Made by a program: the position numbers and the translations under genes. Of a stretch of 64,000 nucleotides of DNA, positions 60,318 to 64,000 are shown piece after piece; within the stretch, counting starts at the first letter, position 1; each line of letters starts with the position of its first letter. The DNA lies in the NCBI RefSeq assembly GCF_007830295.1, contig NZ_VLKC01000002.1, positions 3,738,356-3,802,355 of the forward strand. Direction: 5' to 3'. This DNA comes from Sporomusa sp. KB1. GTDB lineage: Bacteria > Bacillota > Negativicutes > Sporomusales > Sporomusaceae. A model generated the notes under the pieces. That model saw only the letters and a list, made by a program, of their open reading frames with translations, was not told where the DNA came from and did no database searches.

Positions 60318-61067
60318 ATGTTTGATTTTATGATACTAGTAATTGGCATTATAATCGGCAGTTTCCTTACGGTATGTATTTACCGTCTGCCGCAAAACCA
60401 ATCAATCGTAACCTTGCCGTCACACTGTTTACATTGCAATACTAAGCTTAAAGCAGGGGATTTAATTCCTATCCTCAGTTATCTTCTCTTGCGCGGCAAA
60501 TGCCGCTACTGTGGTAAGCCTTATTCATCACGCTATGCTGTGGTGGAACTCATTACCGGACTTTTATTTCTATGGTGCTATCAGATTGTTGGCTGGAGTC
60601 CGGACTTGCTTAAAGTACTTATATTTACAGCATTTCTTATTGTCATTACATTCATTGACTACGATCACCAGCTTATCCTTGATAAGGTGTTACTATGGTT
60701 TGCCGGCGTTGGGGTTGCCATAAATTTAGGTAATGGTTATCCCCACATTTCTGATATGGTTATTGCCGCGCTGGCCGGTGGTGGGTTGCTGCTTTTTGTC
60801 GCTGTGCTTACCAGAGGTGGCATGGGCGGCGGTGACATCAAATTTGTTGCTGCGCTAGGCCTGTGGTTAGGAGTAAAGCTAGTACTAGTTACGCTGCTGT
60901 TAGCATTTATTATTGGTGGTATCGGCAGCGCGTTATTGCTAATTTTCAAGGTGAAAGGCCGCAAAGATTTTATACCCTTTGGGCCATTTCTTGCTATCGG
61001 AGCTCTTAGTAGTATATTGTATGGCAGTAAGCTTGTTTGGTGGTATTTGCAGACAATTGCCAAGTAG
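60318..61067 (+). CDS. pilD: Prepilin peptidase PilD (leader peptidase/N-methyltransferase)
   Basis: A 249-residue polytopic enzyme. The N-terminal methyltransferase part has the zinc-type tetracysteine CLHCNTKL ... CRYCGKPY. The aspartyl protease residues are in FIDYDHQLI and GGGDIKFVAALG. It processes the prepilins encoded around it at the cytoplasmic face of the membrane. AGGAG precedes ATG 60318. Confidence 0.95.
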   Translation: MFDFMILVIGIIIGSFLTVCIYRLPQNQSIVTLPSHCLHCNTKLKAGDLIPILSYLLLRGKCRYCGKPYSSRYAVVELITGLLFLWCYQIVGWSPDLLKVLIFTAFLIVITFIDYDHQLILDKVLLWFAGVGVAINLGNGYPHISDMVIAALAGGGLLLFVAVLTRGGMGGGDIKFVAALGLWLGVKLVLVTLLLAFIIGGIGSALLLIFKVKGRKDFIPFGPFLAIGALSSILYGSKLVWWYLQTIAK

Positions 61068-61089
61068 GAATTGGAGGAAGCTTTAGGAT

Positions 61090-61551
61090 ATGGCTGCCAG
61101 TAATAAACAAAACTGTGGTTTTATGCTAATAGAGCTAATCATTGTTATGGCGATTATTGGACTATTGGCAGCTATGGCTATTCCTAAAATAAATCAGGCA
61201 GTAGCAGAAAATGAACTGGACGGAGCGGCGCGGCTGTTAGCTGCCGATATACGTGGTATGCAACAAATGACAATCAACAGTGGTGATACCGCATATATAC
61301 TCCGCTTTATTAATGATACTGAACCACGCTACAATTTTACTGCCGGACCGCAAACCATACGTAAGGTTTATTTACCCAATTCTGTAAAGATGATGGGATA
61401 TCCGGGCGATATAGTATTTAGGCTGGATGGAATGCCATTTATAGGCGAGCAGACAATTGAACTCCAGAGTAAAGTTACGGGTAAATCTCTGTACATCAAG
61501 TTGGCTCCTGTAACCGGACGGGTACGAATTACCGGCAGCAATGGGGACTAA
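61090..61551 (+). CDS. Minor pilin / pseudopilin (GspH-like)
   Basis: A 153-residue prepilin. The leader ends in CG before FMLIELIIVMAIIGLLAA, with Glu at +5 of the mature form. A GspH/FimT-like beta domain follows (QTIELQSKVTGKSLYIKL). It is probably part of the pilus tip or initiation complex. GGAGGAAG precedes ATG 61090. Confidence 0.88.
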   Translation: MAASNKQNCGFMLIELIIVMAIIGLLAAMAIPKINQAVAENELDGAARLLAADIRGMQQMTINSGDTAYILRFINDTEPRYNFTAGPQTIRKVYLPNSVKMMGYPGDIVFRLDGMPFIGEQTIELQSKVTGKSLYIKLAPVTGRVRITGSNGD

Positions 61552-61566
61552 TTGGGGAGAATTTTT

Positions 61567-61989
61567 ATGAATTTAATCAAGGGTCAGAGCGGGTTTTTGC
61601 TGGTAGAGGCGGTAGTAGTCATCGTAGTTATTTCAGTAGCGTTGGTAGCCATGCTGGGGATGTTTATCCAGTCGTTGCAGGCCACTGCCAATGCAGCAGA
61701 TTATACGGTTGCTGCCAGCTTAGTTCAAGAACAAATGGAACAAATGAAAATAAAAGATGAACTATTCTGGAATAGCCTAAGTTTTCCTTATCAGTCTGCG
61801 GCCGAATTTATTTCTATGAATAAGGCTACTTATACAAGAACTACTCAGGCTGAGCTTAGTCCACTGGACCCAGAGTATCCGGTGAAGCAGCGAATTATTA
61901 AAGTAACCGTGAATGTTGAATGGCTGGGTGCCCCAAAAATTAGCATGGTTACTTATGTGCTGCGGGAGCTGCCGCAGTTTGCTAACTAG
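61567..61989 (+). CDS. Minor pilin / pseudopilin (PilV/GspI-like)
   Basis: A 140-residue prepilin. The leader MNLIKGQSG is followed by FLLVEAVVVIVVISVALVAM, with Glu at +5. The longer frame from 61552 overlaps the GGGGAG ribosome binding site, so ATG 61567 is chosen. The globular part is short. Confidence 0.87.
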   Translation: MNLIKGQSGFLLVEAVVVIVVISVALVAMLGMFIQSLQATANAADYTVAASLVQEQMEQMKIKDELFWNSLSFPYQSAAEFISMNKATYTRTTQAELSPLDPEYPVKQRIIKVTVNVEWLGAPKISMVTYVLRELPQFAN

Positions 61990-61999
61990 TGGGGTAGTT

Positions 62000-62560
62000 A
62001 TGCGGAGATATGTTTCTGAGCAAAAGGGTATGCTGCTTGTTGAAGTAATTACAGGAATGACAATTATTGTACTATTGGTGTCAGGCATTGCACTTATGCT
62101 GCCAACAGCCGTTAAAGCTTGGCAGTTAGGCCGCTCGCAAGCTGAAATTCAGCAGACTGCCCGACTGGCAATTGAGCGAATTACCCAGCATGTGCGTTAT
62201 GCCAGTAAGGTATCGTTGGCCGATGCTGGCGATACACTTGTGATAAAGGATGGAAATGGCTGGGATATAAAGTTTACTATTAGTCCTAAAACCAAGGCTC
62301 TGTGTATAAGTGTGAATGGATCTGCTGCGGACCCGCTTACTGGTAATGGTATTGGCGGTGCAGAAGGGACAATCGTAGTTGTAGCAAATCCAGACAATAA
62401 AAAACGGTTTGCTGTTCAAGAGGTAGCTATGCGGGATAACGATGGTAAACTGCAATATATTAAACTGGTTACGGTTATGTTTACTGTTAGGGACAAACAG
62501 ACTGGTACTGCTTATACTATGAAGGCGGCTACCCTGGCCTTTAACACGTCGTGGAGGTGA
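62000..62560 (+). CDS. Minor pilin / pseudopilin (PilW/GspJ-like)
   Basis: A 186-residue prepilin. The leader MRRYVSEQKG precedes MLLVEVITGMTIIVLL, with Glu at +5 and Met at +1 instead of Phe. A larger domain of about 150 residues follows, as in PilW/GspJ. The frame extends upstream into the previous gene, but GTGGGGT before ATG 62000 and the leader shape decide the start. Confidence 0.87.
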   Translation: MRRYVSEQKGMLLVEVITGMTIIVLLVSGIALMLPTAVKAWQLGRSQAEIQQTARLAIERITQHVRYASKVSLADAGDTLVIKDGNGWDIKFTISPKTKALCISVNGSAADPLTGNGIGGAEGTIVVVANPDNKKRFAVQEVAMRDNDGKLQYIKLVTVMFTVRDKQTGTAYTMKAATLAFNTSWR

Positions 62561-62567
62561 ACTAAGA

Positions 62568-62960
62568 GTGTATTTTGGTTGGAGCAGCTGTAAAAATCGG
62601 CATGGGTCAGCAAGTATAGTAGCCCTTGTTGCAATGCTGTTTTTAGGCGTTTTGGGTAGTGCTTTTATTGGTGTCAGCAGTACCGAAGTGAATATGGCGG
62701 CAAATTATCGCGATGGTATAGCTGCTCAGTACTTGGCGGAAGCAGGAGCACGCCGGTCTATTGTCGAATTATCTAAAAATCCCAACTGGAAGCCTGTCAA
62801 TCCCTATAAGGAAGGCAGCGGAAACTATAGCTTAACGATTATTGCAGGTACCCCAACCATTATAGAAGCAAAAGGTGTTGTCAATAATGCGGTCCGCAAA
62901 GTTGTAGTAAAAGCTACTGTTGTTCCCCAAATCAATATTGTTTCCTGGAATTATCATTAG
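62568..62960 (+). CDS. PilX-like pilus-associated protein
   Basis: A 130-residue protein with one N-terminal hydrophobic helix (ASIVALVAMLFLGVLGSAFIG) and the segment AAQYLAEAGARRSIVELSK, typical of PilX/GspK-N-like proteins. The prepilin cleavage motif is absent or very degenerate. GTG 62568 is the start, with GGAGGTGA 9-10 bases before it. Confidence 0.8.
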   Translation: MYFGWSSCKNRHGSASIVALVAMLFLGVLGSAFIGVSSTEVNMAANYRDGIAAQYLAEAGARRSIVELSKNPNWKPVNPYKEGSGNYSLTIIAGTPTIIEAKGVVNNAVRKVVVKATVVPQINIVSWNYH

Positions 62961-62972
62961 GGAGGTATAGCT

Positions 62973-63245
62973 ATGCATGTTAAAAACTATATGGAGGATT
63001 TAGTTTTTCAGCGGCTTGCTGAGGTGCTGGACAACCATAGAAATGTTTGTACTTGTGAAAGATGCCGTTATGACATTGCCGCAATTGCTCTTAATTTTTT
63101 ACCGCCACGGTATGTTGTGACTAGCCAGGGTGAAACCTTTGCAAAGACAAAATCGCTGGAACAACAGTTTAATGTGGATGTCGTTACAGCCATTAGCCAC
63201 GCGATTCAGCTTGTGTCTAGTCAGCCACATCATGGTTCTAAATAG
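62973..63245 (+). CDS. ComFB-family late competence protein
   Basis: A 90-residue protein of the ComFB family. The N-terminus is HVKNYMEDLVFQRL; the zinc motif CTCERCRYDI precedes ALNFLPPRYVVT. ComFB homologues have been linked to c-di-nucleotide sensing and competence in other bacteria; here its place within the pilus operon suggests a regulatory role. It overlaps pilM by 14 bases. Confidence 0.9.
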   Translation: MHVKNYMEDLVFQRLAEVLDNHRNVCTCERCRYDIAAIALNFLPPRYVVTSQGETFAKTKSLEQQFNVDVVTAISHAIQLVSSQPHHGSK

Positions 63246-64000
63246 GTTTAATACTATTACAAGCAAGCTGGGTAACTGGTTAATCAAACAGCCAGCAAGC
63301 GCTGTTGGTATTGATATTGGTTCAAGCTGTGTTAAAGCAGCGGAAATTTCATTTAGTAATGGACAAAAAGAACTTAGAGCAGCAGGCGTACTTGATTTGC
63401 CTAAGAACGTTACGGAAGAGGGCTTTATTACTAATCCCCAAGCGCTTACAGAGGTTATCCGGCAATTGCTTATCAATAGCGGCATTGTCTCTCGTGAAGT
63501 TGTTGTTGCCGTCAGTGGTCGCTTAGTGTTCGTTAGGGAGGTAATGCTTCCGGTAATGAATCAGGCTGAAATTAAAGAAGCCATAAAATGGGATATGGAG
63601 AAATATGTTCCTTATGAGCCTGGTAGTTATTATTATGATTTTGCTGTAGTTGGACCAGGCAACAATGAACTAGAGATAAAAGTGCTGCTGGTAGCCGCGC
63701 CGCACGAACTGGTAAATACCCTTGTCAATTGTATAAAGCAGGCTGATTGCAGGCCAATTGCTGTTGATATTGAACCTTTGGCTATATACCGCTCACTGAG
63801 TGATGCAGAGAGTGCCATGATTATTGATATTGGCAGTCATGTATCACAGTTAATGCTGTTTCAGGGAGCTTCGCCAGCCGTCAGCCGGTTTATTCCCATT
63901 GGTGGACTCAGTTTTACTGAGGTAATTATGCGAACGCTTGAAATTGACTATGCTGAGGCTGAACGGTTGAAGCAGTGTCATACTGGTCAAAATCCTGACT
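63232..64000 (+). CDS. pilM: Type IV pilus assembly protein PilM (partial, right edge)
   Basis: The frame from ATG 63232 runs to the window end (256 codons) without a stop. It shows the actin-like fold of PilM: phosphate-1 motif AVGIDIGSSCVKAAEI, then LVFVREVMLPVM, EAIKWDMEKYVPYEP and the second nucleotide motif AMIIDIGSHVSQL. PilM sits at the inner face of the membrane and recruits PilN. The start overlaps comFB in another phase and has only a weak ribosome binding site, suggesting translational coupling. Confidence 0.92.
   Translation, partial: MVLNRFNTITSKLGNWLIKQPASAVGIDIGSSCVKAAEISFSNGQKELRAAGVLDLPKNVTEEGFITNPQALTEVIRQLLINSGIVSREVVVAVSGRLVFVREVMLPVMNQAEIKEAIKWDMEKYVPYEPGSYYYDFAVVGPGNNELEIKVLLVAAPHELVNTLVNCIKQADCRPIAVDIEPLAIYRSLSDAESAMIIDIGSHVSQLMLFQGASPAVSRFIPIGGLSFTEVIMRTLEIDYAEAERLKQCHTGQNPD

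Overview
The window reads as chromosome of a spore-forming, anaerobic, H2-metabolising member of the Bacillota. The best guess is the Negativicutes (Sporomusa/Pelosinus-like). That guess is inference from gene content: an intact sigma-K gene, YyaC, a Mo/Ni-type anaerobic redox inventory, two different [NiFe] hydrogenases, iron-sulfur serine dehydratase, c-di-AMP, Mn and T-box RNA switches, and a complete type IV pilus operon. No species can be named from the sequence alone.

Layout. 1-7180: a DedA/VTT membrane protein running off the left edge, tRNA-Ala(GGC) with a perfect promoter, an amidohydrolase, a MoxR ATPase/VWA pair, and two TerC-family paralogues. Only the second TerC gene lies behind a yybP-ykoY (Mn2+) riboswitch. 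7403-16700: a membrane-bound group 4 [NiFe] hydrogenase operon (hyfB, C, E, F, G and a fused ferredoxin/small-subunit gene), directly coupled to sdaAB-sdaAA-ridA. 16744-22919: lgt, a TlpA/ResA-CcdA pair, a phosphoesterase and a SWIM/SNF2 helicase. 23075-29443: a class V aminotransferase whose 3' end is the site of a 4.4 kb insertion carrying an orphan secA2. 29515-34382: promoter and T-box leader, leuS, trxA and a 5'-nucleotidase. 34484-40195: a NirJ2-like radical SAM gene and a periplasmic uptake [NiFe] hydrogenase operon (small, large, cytochrome b, protease). 40283-45768: aroH-type chorismate mutase, a glycosyltransferase, a c-di-AMP riboswitch with an NlpC/P60 hydrolase, an ABC exporter, an HD protein and yyaC. 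46183-52623: sigK and a 5.1 kb insertion (HTH regulator, Ser/Thr kinase, TPR protein, exported proteins). 52829-55577: small proteins, an AbrB-type regulator, yqeG and aroE. 55621-64000: a possible sigma-H promoter, an attenuator-like hairpin and the type IV pilus genes pilB-pilT-pilC-pilin-pilD-four minor pilins-comFB-pilM, the last cut by the right edge.

The most notable structural signal is that two loci show the same architecture. Each is an otherwise normal gene border (aminotransferase|29039 gene; sigK|52450 gene) split by a 4-5 kb cargo, with the border sequence itself duplicated as direct repeats (106 bp with 3 mismatches; 391 bp at about 97% identity). Copy 1 keeps the complete left gene and a truncated right gene; the last copy keeps a truncated left gene and the complete right gene. 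This is what single-crossover (Campbell-type) integration of a circle carrying the border fragment would leave, and no recombinase gene is visible in either cargo.

Functionally, the group 4 hydrogenase, with serine deamination to pyruvate next door, would suit fermentative H2 evolution with ion pumping. The periplasmic enzyme with its cytochrome b would recapture H2. Start codons were moved from the longest-ORF start wherever a ribosome binding site or an overlapping RNA element decided it.
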